A DNA stretch of 64,000 nt from contig BPJZ01000006.1 in NCBI GenBank assembly GCA_026004875.1, forward strand, positions 62,001 through 126,000. Reading direction: 5' to 3'. The stretch's first letter is position 1, and every line of letters begins with the position of its first letter. Positions 49,256-61,012 of this stretch are shown in pieces. Made by a program: the position numbers and the translations under genes. The notes beneath the pieces were generated by a model, which made no database searches, had not been told where the DNA came from, and saw nothing but the letters and a program-made list of their open reading frames with translations. The DNA comes from Candidatus Poribacteria bacterium (GTDB lineage Bacteria; Poribacteria; WGA-4E; GCA-2687025).

Positions 49256-50272
49256 ATGGCAAATCGTTCTTCGGCGTTAGTGCTGGGGATTGATACCTCC
49301 TGCGATGAGACCTCGGCGGCAGTAGTCGCCGGAGGACAAGAGGTGCTCTCGAACGTGGTCTCCTCCCAGGTACCGCTGCACGAGCGCTTTGGAGGGATCG
49401 TTCCAGAGATCGCAGCCCGCCGACACGCGGAGATCATCACGCGAATTATAGACCGGGCTCTGCGGGAGGCGAACGTCGAGCTTTCTGACTTGGACGCGAT
49501 AGCGGTCACCAACCGGCCTGGGCTGATCGGGGCGCTGTTGGTCGGTGTCGAGGCGGCTAAAGCGTTGGCCTTTGTGGCCCAAAAGCCCTTAGTTCCTGTC
49601 CACCATATCGAAGGGCATATTCTGGCGCCGTCGCTGGCACATCCGGTGCCCTTTCCTCACGTCTGCCTAACCGTTGCAGGGGGCCATACGCTGTTGGTGC
49701 TCGTCCGGGAGGGGTGGAAGATGGAGGTGCTGGGTAGTACCCTGGACGACGCCGTCGGGGAGGCCTACGACAAGGTGGCAAAGCTCCTCGGGCTGGGGTT
49801 TCCGGGCGGACCGGTGATCGATCGGCTAGCGAACGAGTGGGAGGGCGAGCCGGTCGAGTTCCCTCGACCGATGGTCCAAGCGGACAATTACGACTTCAGC
49901 TTTGCCGGTTTAAAGACCGCCGTTCGGTACTATCTCGAGCGGAACGCGGACAACTACGCCGTGGGGGCCGTTGCGGCGGGGTTTCAGATCGCTGCGGTCG
50001 AGACGTTGCTGGCCAAGACCTTTCGGGCGGCGGAGGCGTTTCGGGTCCAAGCGGTGACGGTTACCGGAGGGGTTTCGGCAAACCGGTACCTCCGTCGTCG
50101 GGTGGCCGAGGAGGCCCAAAAGCGCGGGATGGAGGCCTTTGTGCCGCCACTTTCGCTTTGCACGGACAACGGAGCGATGATCGCCGCCGTCGGCTACCGG
50201 CGCTGGCTTCGGGGCGAGCTTGCCGACTGGACGCTCACAGCGAGCCCCTCAGCGCCGATCGAGGGGTTCTAA
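49256..50272 (+). CDS. tsaD: tRNA t6A37 threonylcarbamoyltransferase TsaD
   Basis: 338 residues of the Kae1/Qri7/TsaD family, which transfers threonylcarbamoyl from TC-AMP to adenosine 37 of ANN-decoding tRNAs. Motifs include GIDTSCDETSAAVV at the N-terminus, HHIEGHILAP with the two metal His residues, VAGGHTLLV, GEAYDKVAKLLGLGFPGGP, FSFAGLKTAV, TGGVSANRYLR and CTDNGAMIAAVG. The ATG at 49256 is directly preceded by an in-frame GTG. The tsaC gene for the preceding pathway step follows after two bases. Confidence 0.96.
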   Translation: MANRSSALVLGIDTSCDETSAAVVAGGQEVLSNVVSSQVPLHERFGGIVPEIAARRHAEIITRIIDRALREANVELSDLDAIAVTNRPGLIGALLVGVEAAKALAFVAQKPLVPVHHIEGHILAPSLAHPVPFPHVCLTVAGGHTLLVLVREGWKMEVLGSTLDDAVGEAYDKVAKLLGLGFPGGPVIDRLANEWEGEPVEFPRPMVQADNYDFSFAGLKTAVRYYLERNADNYAVGAVAAGFQIAAVETLLAKTFRAAEAFRVQAVTVTGGVSANRYLRRRVAEEAQKRGMEAFVPPLSLCTDNGAMIAAVGYRRWLRGELADWTLTASPSAPIEGF

Positions 50273-50274
50273 GG

Positions 50275-50917
50275 ATGGCCCGGATCGTTTCGTTCCTGGA
50301 AGGCTTCTCGGAGGCTCTAGGGCTGCTACGCGCTGGTCAGGTGATCGCTTTTCCGACCGATACGGTCTACGGGATCGGCGGACGGGCCGACGATCCGGAG
50401 GCCGTCGAGGCGCTTTATCGGGCGAAGGGTCGGGATTGGGACAAGCCGATCCCGCTGCTCCTGGGCGATGGGAGCGTCTTAGAGCGGTTGGCGGAGGTTC
50501 CGCCGGAGGCTTTGGCTTTGGCAGAAGCCTTCTGGCCTGGAGCGCTGACGATCGTCGTTCCGCTTCGAGGGGCCTTGCCGACGCGCCTAACCGGCGGCCG
50601 GCGCACGGTAGGGGTACGCGTTCCGGACCACGAGCCGTTGCGACGGCTCTTGGAGGCCTGCGGGGGGGTACCTGGCCGTCACCAGCGCGAATCGATCCGG
50701 GGACGTTCCTGCGACCACCGCCCAGGAGGTTTTCGATCAGTTGGGGGAGCGGGTGGCTCTGATCTTGGACGGTGGGGCGACCCCAGGGCCGATCCCCTCT
50801 TCGGTGGTGGACGTCAGCGGGGAGGTCCCACGGCTGCTCCGCGAGGGCCGTATCGACCGAGAGCGGCTCCGCAGCGTCGTACCTACCCTGGAGCTGGCAG
50901 AGGAGAACCTTTCCTGA
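50275..50917 (+). CDS. tsaC: Threonylcarbamoyl-AMP synthase (TsaC/Sua5/YrdC), one frameshift
   Basis: The N-terminal two thirds read FPTDTVYGIGGRADDPEAVEALY, AKGRDWDKPIPLLLGD and FWPGALTIVVPLR, the nucleotide- and carbonate-binding core of YrdC proteins, then TVGVRVPDHEPLRRLLEACGG. At a run of seven G residues (50662-50668) the frame changes. The other frame gives YLAVTSANRSGDVPATTAQEV, the conserved SAN-SG segment, and reaches a stop at 50917. Removing one G restores a protein of about 213 residues. It makes the TC-AMP used by TsaD, encoded two bases upstream. Confidence 0.85.
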
Positions 50918-50931
50918 GAGGAGAACGTTCC

Positions 50932-51393
50932 ATGCGCATCGCTGTCGGGAGCGATCACGCCGCGTTTGAGCTCAAAGAGGCCATCGAGGCGCACCTGAAG
51001 GATCAGGGCCATGAGGTGGTAGATGTAGGCACCCACTCCCTGGAGTCCACCGACTACCCGAGCTACGGCGAGGCGGTCGGAAAGCTAGTGGCCTCCGGCC
51101 AGGTGGAGCGCGGGATCGTCTGCTGCGGGACCGGGGTGGGCATCTCGATTGCCGCCAACAAGGTTCCCGGCGTTCGGGCCGCGGTCTGCTGGAACACCGA
51201 GGTAGCCCGACTAACCCGCCTGCATAACGACGCGAACGTGTTGGCGTTGGCCGGGCGGTTCATCGCCGTTCCCCACGCTCTGATGATCGTAGACGCTTGG
51301 CTCCAGACCGAGTTTGAGGGGGGACGGCACGCCCGGCGAGTCAGCCTGATTGCCGAGATCGAAGCGCGCCACCAGCCCAAGGCCGATGGTTAA
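50932..51393 (+). CDS. rpiB: Ribose-5-phosphate isomerase B
   Basis: 153 residues of the RpiB/LacAB family. IAVGSDHAAFELKEAI with the conserved SDHAG-like loop, STDYPSYGEAVG, GIVCCGTGVGISIAANKVPG with the catalytic Cys, CWNTEVARLTRLHNDANVLALAGR, and the C-terminal FEGGRHARRVSLI are all present. It interconverts ribose-5-phosphate and ribulose-5-phosphate in the pentose phosphate pathway. The ATG has AGAGGAG upstream. Its stop overlaps the start of the following lipoprotein gene. Confidence 0.95.
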   Translation: MRIAVGSDHAAFELKEAIEAHLKDQGHEVVDVGTHSLESTDYPSYGEAVGKLVASGQVERGIVCCGTGVGISIAANKVPGVRAAVCWNTEVARLTRLHNDANVLALAGRFIAVPHALMIVDAWLQTEFEGGRHARRVSLIAEIEARHQPKADG

Positions 51394-53062
51394 CCGCTGG
51401 CTCACCGGAGGAGCGTTGCTTGTGCTGCTGGTCGCCGGCTGTACCGGCGGCGCGGACGATGAGCAGCTCCGCCCGGAGGTGGCGCCGATTCAGCTTCGAT
51501 TCCAGGAGGTAGCCCGGGAGGTCGGGATCGAGTTCATTTCCAGAACCCTAGAAGGGACGCTCGACCTGATCACCGAGTCCACCGGCACCGGCCTTGCCTG
51601 GCTGGATTACGATCAGGACGGCGATTGGGACCTGTACGCCGTCACCGGTGCGGGGCTCCCGAACGCCTTGTTCCGAAACGACGGCGGGCGCTTTGTTGAA
51701 GTGGCCGCCCAGGCGGGGGTGGACCATCGCGGATGGGGGATGGGCGTCGCCGCTGGAGACTACGACGGCGACGGCTATCCGGACCTGTTCGTTACCAACT
51801 TCGGCGGCCCTGACGTGCTCTACCACAATCGCGGGGACGGAACCTTTGAGGACGTGACCGATCAGGCCGGCGTCGGAGGCGATCCGAGCGCCTGGAGCAC
51901 CAGCGCCACTTGGGTGGACGTGGACGGCGATGGCGACCTGGACCTTTACGTACTCCGGTACATTGACTTCTCCGATCCCTACTCGGTTCCCGCGACCTAT
52001 CCCTCCGAGCGGAACGAGCCGGTCACGTTAATTCCCGATCCGTACCCTCCTCAGCCGAACGCGCTGTACCGCAACAACGGGGACGGCACCTTTACGGAGA
52101 TTGCGGCCCAGGTCGGCGCAGATGACCCGCGCGGGAAGGGGTTGGGCGTTGTTGCCGGAGACTTGGACGACGACGGCGATTGGGACCTGTACTTGGGCAA
52201 CGACGTCACTCCAAACGCTCTACTCCGCAACGACGGGGACGGCACCTTCACCGACATCAGCTTTGAGGCCGGCGTGGACGACTCCCGAAACGGGATGGGG
52301 GTGGACCTGGGCGACTATGACGGCGATGGCGATTTGGACATCTTTTGTACCAACTGGCAGACACAGACGAACGTCCTTTACCGGAACAACTGGGCGGAGT
52401 CTCGGCGGCTGAATTTTGACGATGTGACGGCTGAAGCAGGATTGGCTCACACGAGCCTGGGGTTTACCGGTTGGGGCGCGCTGTTTGCTGACTTCGACCT
52501 GGACGGCGACCTGGACCTGTTTTTGACTAATGGCTACACGAGTCCTGATCCGAGGGACCCTGCGCCGGAGGTCTGTGTCGGTCAGCCCGACCATCTGTTT
52601 CGGAACGACAACGGTCGTTTTGTTCGTTTGGACAGCGCGTTGTCTCCGCCTGCGGACGGATGGGGGTCGGGTCGGGGTGCCGCCCTGGCCGACTACGACA
52701 ACGACGGCGATTTGGATATCGCCGTTGCCCAGAACAACGGACGGCTCCTCCTGTTTCGGAACGACACCCCGACGTTGAACGCTTGGCTTCAGGTGGAGGC
52801 TCCGCCGGGGAGCCGGATCGTGCTCACTCACGATCGCGAACGGTACGTTCGGGAGGTTACCGCGGGCTCCGGCTACCTTTCGACCGGAGCGCCGGTGGTC
52901 CTTTTTGGGGTGATCGCCGGGGCGGTTGTGGATCGCGTTCAGGTTCGTTTCTCCGACGGTTCGGAGCAGACGCTCGAAGACGTGCCGGTTCGCCGACGGA
53001 TTCGCTTTCGCGTCGGCCAGCGGCCCGAAATTCTTCCACTTTTGACGAAAGGAACTCAATAG
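51386..53062 (+). CDS. FG-GAP/VCBS-repeat lipoprotein with ASPIC/UnbV domain (CRTAC1-like)
   Basis: 558 residues with a lipoprotein signal (LLVLLVAGC). Most of the protein is a propeller of FG-GAP/VCBS repeats, each with a calcium-type loop such as DYDQDGDWDLY, DYDGDGYPDLF, DVDGDGDLDLY, DLDDDGDWDLY, DYDGDGDLDIF and DFDLDGDLDLF. The last 100 residues form an ASPIC/UnbV domain (VVDRVQVRFSDGSEQTLEDV). Such proteins are common in Planctomycetes and Acidobacteria and are thought to be surface or matrix proteins. The start ATG at 51386 overlaps the rpiB stop. Confidence 0.92.
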   Translation: MVNRWLTGGALLVLLVAGCTGGADDEQLRPEVAPIQLRFQEVAREVGIEFISRTLEGTLDLITESTGTGLAWLDYDQDGDWDLYAVTGAGLPNALFRNDGGRFVEVAAQAGVDHRGWGMGVAAGDYDGDGYPDLFVTNFGGPDVLYHNRGDGTFEDVTDQAGVGGDPSAWSTSATWVDVDGDGDLDLYVLRYIDFSDPYSVPATYPSERNEPVTLIPDPYPPQPNALYRNNGDGTFTEIAAQVGADDPRGKGLGVVAGDLDDDGDWDLYLGNDVTPNALLRNDGDGTFTDISFEAGVDDSRNGMGVDLGDYDGDGDLDIFCTNWQTQTNVLYRNNWAESRRLNFDDVTAEAGLAHTSLGFTGWGALFADFDLDGDLDLFLTNGYTSPDPRDPAPEVCVGQPDHLFRNDNGRFVRLDSALSPPADGWGSGRGAALADYDNDGDLDIAVAQNNGRLLLFRNDTPTLNAWLQVEAPPGSRIVLTHDRERYVREVTAGSGYLSTGAPVVLFGVIAGAVVDRVQVRFSDGSEQTLEDVPVRRRIRFRVGQRPEILPLLTKGTQ

Positions 53063-53065
53063 ACG

Positions 53066-53488
53066 ATGCGACAAGCGGTCGAGACCATTCACGTGCAGAC
53101 TCGAGGGAAGGGCCTCTACGAGATCACCCGCGCCGTCAAGGCATGGGTGGAGAACCAGCGTCCTTCCGTTGGGCTGTTGACCCTTTACATTCGGCATACC
53201 TCTGCTTCGTTGGTCATTCAGGAGAACGCCGACCCGGAAGTGATTCAGGACCTGAACGATTTCTTCTCGAAGCTGGTGCCGGAGGACAACCGGTTGTATC
53301 GCCACACCTACGAGGGCCCCGACGACATGCCGGCTCACATTCGTGCCGCGCTGACCCAGACCCATCTTTCCGTTCCGATCGTCAACGGAAAGCTAGCCCT
53401 TGGCACCTGGCAGGGGATTTATCTGTTTGAGCACCGCTCCGGTTCCAAGCAGCGGGAGATTGTCCTTCACTTGTTGACCGAGTCGTAG
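53066..53488 (+). CDS. UPF0047 (YjbQ) family protein
   Basis: 140 residues, the standard size. The family motifs LTLYIRHTSASLVIQENADP, HTYEGPDDMPAHIRAALT and LALGTWQGIYLFEHR are all conserved, including the His/Glu residues that could bind a metal. Some members show weak thiamine-phosphate-synthase activity, but the real role is not known. It starts four bases after the UnbV-type gene and is presumably translated from the same message. Confidence 0.93.
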   Translation: MRQAVETIHVQTRGKGLYEITRAVKAWVENQRPSVGLLTLYIRHTSASLVIQENADPEVIQDLNDFFSKLVPEDNRLYRHTYEGPDDMPAHIRAALTQTHLSVPIVNGKLALGTWQGIYLFEHRSGSKQREIVLHLLTES

Positions 53489-53563
53489 GCTCCTTGCCTG
53501 GGAAATAGGAGGGTGCCATGATGAGAGAGGCACTGCTGCGGACTTCCAGGGGGGAGGAGCGGG

Positions 53564-54730
53564 GTGCGGCTGCTGTTGATCAACTACGAGTTTCCGCCTT
53601 TGGGCGGCGGAGGAGGGATCGTCACCGCTTCGCTGGCTCGCGAGTACGCGGCCAAGGGGCATCAGGTGCTTGTGTTGACCGCCTCCTTCAGGGACCTTCC
53701 TCGCTTTGAGATTCGCGATGGGTATCGGATCGAACGGGTTCCGGCGCTTCGTTCCCAGCTTCACAGCGCTAAGGTTTCGGAGATGCTCTCTTTTGACCTG
53801 AGCGCCTCCTGGACCGGACTCTGGCGCGTGCGCGATTTTCGGCCCGATCTCATCCACTGTTTTTTTGGAATCCCTACCGGTCCGGTGGCTTATCTGTTGG
53901 GTCGGACGTACCGGATTCCGTATGTTGTCTTCCTAGGGGGTCGGGATGTTCCTCGTCCCCATCCCGATCCGCCGCACTACAAGTACCTCTATGTGCTCCT
54001 GAAGCCGGCGATTCGGGCGATCTGGCGGGAGGCCGCCGCGGTGGTCGCCTGCAGCGAGGGGCTTCGCGAGTTGGCGCGGCAGACCGATCCGCGGGTTCCC
54101 ATTCGGGTCATCCCGGACGGGATTGACCTGAGCCGGTTTCGGGCAAAGCCGCCGGTTCCGTCCGACTCCTCCCGGCCGTTTCGAATCCTGGGCATCGGGC
54201 GACTGATCCCCCGAAAGGGGTTCGACACCTTGCTTCGGGCGGCGGCGGAACTGAAATCTCGGACAGGGAGGCCCTTTCAGGTGCGAATTGTCGGCGAGGG
54301 GCCGGAGGGAGAGCCGCTCCGGAGGCTCGCTCAGGCGCTTGGGATCGCCGATCGGGTCGAGTGGGCCGGGACGGTGCCTTACGAACGATTGCCGGAGCAG
54401 TACGCCTGGGCGGACCTCTTTGTCCTCTCCTCTCACGCCGAGGGGATGCCGCTAGTCGTCTTGGAGGCGATGGCGACGGCGCTTCCGATCCTCGCCACGC
54501 CGGTTCAGGGGATGGACGAGCTGGTTCAGGAGGCGGTCAACGGCTACCGTTTCCCCGTTGGGGATGCCAAGGCGCTCGCCGACCGGATGCAGGAGCTCCT
54601 TGAGGACCCAGAGCGTTGCGTTGCGATGGGCCAGGAGAGTCGGCGGATCGTTGCCAAGTACGCTTGGCCCCAAATTGCCGAACGGTATCTGGCGCTCTTT
54701 GAGGAGGTCCTCTCTCGGAGCGAGCGGTGA
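53564..54730 (+). CDS. GT4-family glycosyltransferase
   Basis: 388 residues with the two-domain GT-B fold. The N-terminal domain starts LLINYEFPPLGGGGGIVTASLA, and the C-terminal donor-binding domain has ILGIGRLIPRKGFDTLLRAA, IVGEGPEGEPL, and EGMPLVVLEAMATALPILAT with the conserved E-x7-E pair. It should transfer a sugar from a nucleotide donor to a surface glycan or lipid. The start is a GTG preceded by GGGGAGGAG. Its stop overlaps the GTG start of the following methyltransferase. Confidence 0.93.
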   Translation: MRLLLINYEFPPLGGGGGIVTASLAREYAAKGHQVLVLTASFRDLPRFEIRDGYRIERVPALRSQLHSAKVSEMLSFDLSASWTGLWRVRDFRPDLIHCFFGIPTGPVAYLLGRTYRIPYVVFLGGRDVPRPHPDPPHYKYLYVLLKPAIRAIWREAAAVVACSEGLRELARQTDPRVPIRVIPDGIDLSRFRAKPPVPSDSSRPFRILGIGRLIPRKGFDTLLRAAAELKSRTGRPFQVRIVGEGPEGEPLRRLAQALGIADRVEWAGTVPYERLPEQYAWADLFVLSSHAEGMPLVVLEAMATALPILATPVQGMDELVQEAVNGYRFPVGDAKALADRMQELLEDPERCVAMGQESRRIVAKYAWPQIAERYLALFEEVLSRSER

Positions 54731-55459
54731 GTGAGCGATTCCTTCGCTTTAAGGCCTGGGTCAAGCGCCGTCGGTGGCTGTACGCCGTGGCCAGCTGTCC
54801 CGCCCCTGCCTGGTACTGGGATCGGCGACTTCGACGGCTTCTCCAAGACGTGGGCCCCCAGCGCTCGCGTTTTGGACCTGGGCGCTGGAGAGCGCAAAGC
54901 GAGCCTCTCACGTGATCAACTTGGAGCTGACCCCCCGTTCCGCCCACCGATGTGGTCGCCGACGGACATTATCTCCCGTTCGTCGAGAATGCGTTTGATC
55001 TAGTGATCCTGGAAGCCGTGCTGGAGCACGTCCCGCGATCCCAAACGAGTCGTTCAAGAGGTGCGGCGGGTGCTTCGGCCCGGCGGGATCGTCTGTGCGG
55101 CGGTTCCCTTCCTCCAGCCGTACCACCCTTCGCCGCTGGACCTGCAGCGGTGGACCGCTGAGGGCTTCGCTGAGCTGTTCGAAGGCTTCCAGGTGATCGA
55201 GTCGGGGGCTTGTGTCGGACCGACGACGGCGGTGCACTGGGTCTTTCGGGAGTGGGTGGGGGTGCTGGTCTCGTTTGGGAATCTCTGGGTAGCCAAATGG
55301 GTCGGATGGCTTGTCGGATGGCTCACGGCGCCGTTGCTGTTGCTGGACCTTTGGCTTTTACGAAGGCGGGACGCGGTTCGCCTTGCCAGCGCCGTCTATC
55401 TTTTTGCCGTCAAGCCGGGCCGTTCCTCCGAGGTAGCTCCTCCAGGACCGCCCGCATAA
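54727..55459 (+). CDS. Class I SAM-dependent methyltransferase, multiply frameshifted
   Basis: The GTG at 54727 overlaps the glycosyltransferase stop. The N-terminus is helical (RFLRFKAWVKRRRWLY). Across three frames one can follow ARVLDLGAGERK (SAM loop), VVADGHYLPFVENAFDLVIL (motif II/III) and VRRVLRPGGIVCAAVPFLQPYHP (the post-motif segment of Methyltransf_11 proteins). The C-terminus (VAKWVGWLVGWLTAPLLLLDL) is hydrophobic and ends at 55459. At least three single-base shifts, near 54850, 54900 and 55035, break it. A methyltransferase acting on glycan is expected from the GT4 neighbour. It overlaps the convergent aldolase gene by 50 bases. Confidence 0.7.
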
Positions 55460-56462
55460 CCCTCTCGACCAACTGGCGCAATTGCGGCTCCGAAAGGCGC
55501 TCCGAGGGGGCCTCAGGAGTCGAAAGCTCACAAGGGCGCGGTTCTTCGATCGGCTCCGAGGAGGGGAAGCACTGCTCACAGGCGACGCAGAGGTCAGGGA
55601 ATCGGTCGCAGACCCCGGCGCTCCCAAAGACCTCCATCTGGTGTCGAACCACTGCTCGAATGGACTCCCGTGCCTTCTGAAGGAGCAACGGATAGCTTCC
55701 GATCTCCGGGTCCTCTTCTAGAGCGCGGCGGATTCCCTCGATTCCGGCCAGGCTGAGCTGGGTGTAGTAGTTGATCTTAGCGATCCCGAGCGCGATTGCC
55801 CGGCGAAAGTCTTCGTCCGCGACGCCGGTTCCGCCGTGGAGAACTAGCGGGATGCGGGTTCTCCGGGCGATCTCCTCCAGGCGGGGGAAGTCCAACTTCG
55901 GCGTTCCTCGGTACAGTCCGTGTGCTGTGCCAAAGGCGATCGCCAAGGCGTCCACGCCGGTCCGCCGGACGAAGTCCACCGCCTGATCCGGATCGGTGAA
56001 GAGCGAAGGGTCCGCCTCAAAGCGCTCCCGCGTACCCTCGCCGCCGAGCACCCGGCCCAACTCCGCCTCGACCGTCACGCCACAGGCGTGACAGATGCGG
56101 ACGATCTCCCGCGTTCGGGCGACGTTCTCCTCATAGGGAAGCCGCGAGCCGTCAAACATCACCGAGGTGAACCCAGCTCGTATCGCCCGGACGATCGTCT
56201 CGAAGGTCTCTCCGTGATCGAGGTGGAGGGCCACCGGTACCGGAGCGCGCTCCGCCGCTCGGCGGGCCACATAGGCAACCTCTTCCAGGTCGATGTACTT
56301 CAGGTGCACTTCAGCCACGTCCAGGATCACCGGCGAGCGCTTCTCGACCGCTACGTCCAGGATCGCCTGGAGGGTCTCGTAATCGGGAACGTTGAACGCA
56401 CCGACACCGTACCCGTGCTTTAGGGCGTGATGAAGCAGGCCGCCCAGATTGACCAGCGCCAT
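55410..56462 (-). CDS. Class II fructose/tagatose-bisphosphate aldolase family with C-terminal extension
   Basis: 350 residues, of which about 285 form a zinc-dependent class II aldolase: GVGAFNVPDYET at the N-terminus, ALHLDHGETFETIVRAI with the zinc His, VEAELGRVLGGE, ALAIAFGTAHGLYRGTPKLDF with another zinc His, and LVLHGGTGVADEDFRRAIALG with the third. The last 65 residues are an extension: CDRFPDLCVACEQCF, a Pro/Glu linker, and a terminal amphipathic helix LSEPQLRQLVERVMRAVLEEL. Substrates could be fructose-1,6-bisphosphate, tagatose-bisphosphate or a related ketose bisphosphate. Confidence 0.9.
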   Translation of the reverse strand: MALVNLGGLLHHALKHGYGVGAFNVPDYETLQAILDVAVEKRSPVILDVAEVHLKYIDLEEVAYVARRAAERAPVPVALHLDHGETFETIVRAIRAGFTSVMFDGSRLPYEENVARTREIVRICHACGVTVEAELGRVLGGEGTRERFEADPSLFTDPDQAVDFVRRTGVDALAIAFGTAHGLYRGTPKLDFPRLEEIARRTRIPLVLHGGTGVADEDFRRAIALGIAKINYYTQLSLAGIEGIRRALEEDPEIGSYPLLLQKARESIRAVVRHQMEVFGSAGVCDRFPDLCVACEQCFPSSEPIEEPRPCELSTPEAPSERLSEPQLRQLVERVMRAVLEELPRRNGPA

Positions 56463-56469
56463 GGCCGTT

Positions 56470-57321
56470 TCAACCCTCCTGGTCTCGAAGCGCTTTGAGA
56501 CGGGCCAGGTTCCTCGCGTGCCATTTTAAATCGTCCGGCGTTTCGATAAAAACGGGGATCGCTCGAAGGCGGGGGTCGTGCAGCAGCCGCCGGAAGGGCT
56601 CCTCGCCAAGGCCCCCCTTACCGATGTGCTCGTGCCGATCCTTTCGGTCGCCGAGCGGCCCCTTGGAGTCGTTGAAGTGGAGGACGAACAACCGGTCCAA
56701 CCCGATGAGCTCTTCGAACTGTTTCCAAGTCTCCTCGTAAGCGTCCCCGCGCAGGTCGTAACCGGCGGCGAAGGCGTGACAGGTGTCCAGGCAGACCCCA
56801 AACCGCTCCGGCGGCTCCAGCCGCTCTAGGAGCCAGGCGATCTCCTCGAACGTAGCTCCGAGGCTACTTCCCTGGCCGGCGGCGTTTTCCAGAAGCACGC
56901 GGACCGAGCCCGTCTGTCGGATCAACTCGTTCAACTCCCGGAGGACCGTCTCGAGCGCCTCTTGAGGAGGGGCGTCTAGGGCGGAGCCGATGTGCAGGAC
57001 GACCAAGGGAAGTCCGAGCGCCTCGCAGCGATCCAGCTCCGCTGCGAAGGTCTCCCGCGCCTTGCGGCGCACCTCCTCTTTGGGCGAGGCCAGATTGACC
57101 AGGTAGGAGGCGTGAGAGATAACCAACGGCTCCCCGGCGGCCTTCCAGGCCCTGAGATAGTTCTCGACCTCGGCCGGTTGATAGCGCTTGGAGTGGTACT
57201 GTCTGGGGCTGCCGGTGAAGATTTGGATCACCTCAGCGCCCCATTCTTTGGCGTATCGAAACAGACCGGTCCAGCCTTTGTCTGTGCGGATGTGGGCTCC
57301 GATGGGAGGAGAGACGCTCAC
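56470..57321 (-). CDS. nfo: Endonuclease IV (Nfo)
   Basis: 283 residues of the AP-endonuclease-2 TIM-barrel family. It cleaves 5' to abasic sites in base-excision repair. The zinc ligands are visible in order: GAHI, HASYLVNLASP, LVVLHIGS, LLENAAGQGSSLG, CLDTCHAFAAGYDLR, FNDSKGPLGDRKDRHEHIGKGGL and IETPDD. The start is a GTG that overlaps the stop codon of the upstream DUF309 gene (GTGA). It precedes the aldolase gene by seven bases in the same operon. Confidence 0.95.
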   Translation of the reverse strand: MSVSPPIGAHIRTDKGWTGLFRYAKEWGAEVIQIFTGSPRQYHSKRYQPAEVENYLRAWKAAGEPLVISHASYLVNLASPKEEVRRKARETFAAELDRCEALGLPLVVLHIGSALDAPPQEALETVLRELNELIRQTGSVRVLLENAAGQGSSLGATFEEIAWLLERLEPPERFGVCLDTCHAFAAGYDLRGDAYEETWKQFEELIGLDRLFVLHFNDSKGPLGDRKDRHEHIGKGGLGEEPFRRLLHDPRLRAIPVFIETPDDLKWHARNLARLKALRDQEG

Positions 57322-57759
57322 CGCCAGTCCTCCTCAAGCTGAGAGAGATCGTCTAAGGTGATTGTGGGAATCCAGTCTGGGGGAATCGGCCAGGGCTGGC
57401 CCGTCTCCAGCGCGTCCCCGACAGCGGCGCACCGATCTCAGGAGCCGGTCCAGGTCCACGCCGTAGCGCTTAGGGCGGAACGCTTCCAGCTTTGCCGCCC
57501 CGCGGCCAAGGAGGTTTCGAGCGCCGCGCCGGTTGCCGCCGGTCAAGTGGTGAAACCCAACGGCGATCTGAATCAATCCTTGATAGAAGCGCCGAACCGG
57601 TCGCGGTTCGGCCATCCAGAGAGCCTCTAAAAACTCGTGGCACTCAAAGAAGTAACGCTGGTTGAACGCCTCGATCGCCTGGCGGTACAGAGCCACCACT
57701 CGCTCCGGCGTCGGTTCCTCAAGAAGCGGCTCTTCTTCGTTGGGATGGTGTTGGGCCAC
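57318..57759 (-). CDS. DUF309-family protein, one frameshift
   Basis: A GTG at 57759 begins a protein with the DUF309 core ALYRQAIEAFNQRYFFECHEFLEALW, RRFYQGLIQIAVGFHHLTGGN and GARNLLGRGAAKLEAF. Near 57415, in CGGGGAC, the frame changes; the alternative frame gives DALETGQPWPIPPDWIPTI and LDDLSQLEEDWR, the expected C-terminus, and a stop at 57318 that overlaps the nfo start. The corrected length is about 147 residues. The function of the family is unknown; its conserved His/Glu residues suggest a metal site. Confidence 0.8.
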
Positions 57760-57762
57760 GGC

Positions 57763-58280
57763 TTATGCTTCGGCAGCTGCTTCTTCCGTCTGATCTTGCC
57801 TTCGAGTTGGCCGTGCCTTGGGCATCGGTTTTGCCTCCGGCCACGGTTTGGCGAAGTGGTAGATCAGCTCCTGGCGGTCATAGGTCGAATATTCGAAGTC
57901 TTTGGTCATGATCAGGCACTCGGTGGGACAAACCTCGGTGCACAACCCGCAGTAGCAACAGAGGGCCATATCGATATCGAAGCGGGTGGCGTTCCGACGG
58001 ATCGGGGCCCCGTTCGAGGCGAAGGCATAGAACTGGCCGCGCGGCGCCTCCTCGTGTTCGATATAGATACAGTCCACCGGACAGATGTTGGCGCAAGCGT
58101 AGCAGACTACACAGTCTTCGATCTTGTTGTGCAGTCGTCCTCGGAAGCCGTCTGGGATCTCCGGACGGTGCTCGGGGTACTCCCGCGTCACCGCCGGAGT
58201 AAACAGCTCCCGCATGGTGATCCGCATCCCGATCAGGATCGTCCAGACCGCCGTGAAGATGTTTCGGAAGTACTGTCGCA

Positions 58281-58281
<1 letters not shown>
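57763..58281 (-). CDS. nuoI: NADH-quinone oxidoreductase subunit I (NuoI), copy 1
   Basis: 172 residues from an ATG that overlaps the thiC stop (TAATG). The N-terminus has an amphipathic/hydrophobic helix (FTAVWTILIGMRITMREL). Two [4Fe-4S] motifs follow, CVVCYACANICPVDCI and CCYCGLCTEVCPTECL, the pattern of the NuoI/TYKY subunit that carries clusters N6a and N6b of complex I. The C-terminal 40 residues are longer and more charged than in copy 2. No other complex I gene is in the window. The longest open frame extends 51 residues upstream into thiC and is not used. Confidence 0.88.
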
Positions 58282-60972
<2,691 letters not shown>

Positions 60973-61012
60973 CAGCCGACGGGGCAGCTCTGCGGGCCGC
61001 TCCTCTTCCGGC

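Noticed and set aside
49837-51393. A 518-residue protein apparently fusing TsaC to RpiB
   Set aside because: The frame starts in antiphase within tsaD, passes through the tsaC N-terminus, then through out-of-frame tsaC sequence after the G7 tract, and into rpiB. rpiB has its own start and AGAGGAG site, so the fusion is an artefact.
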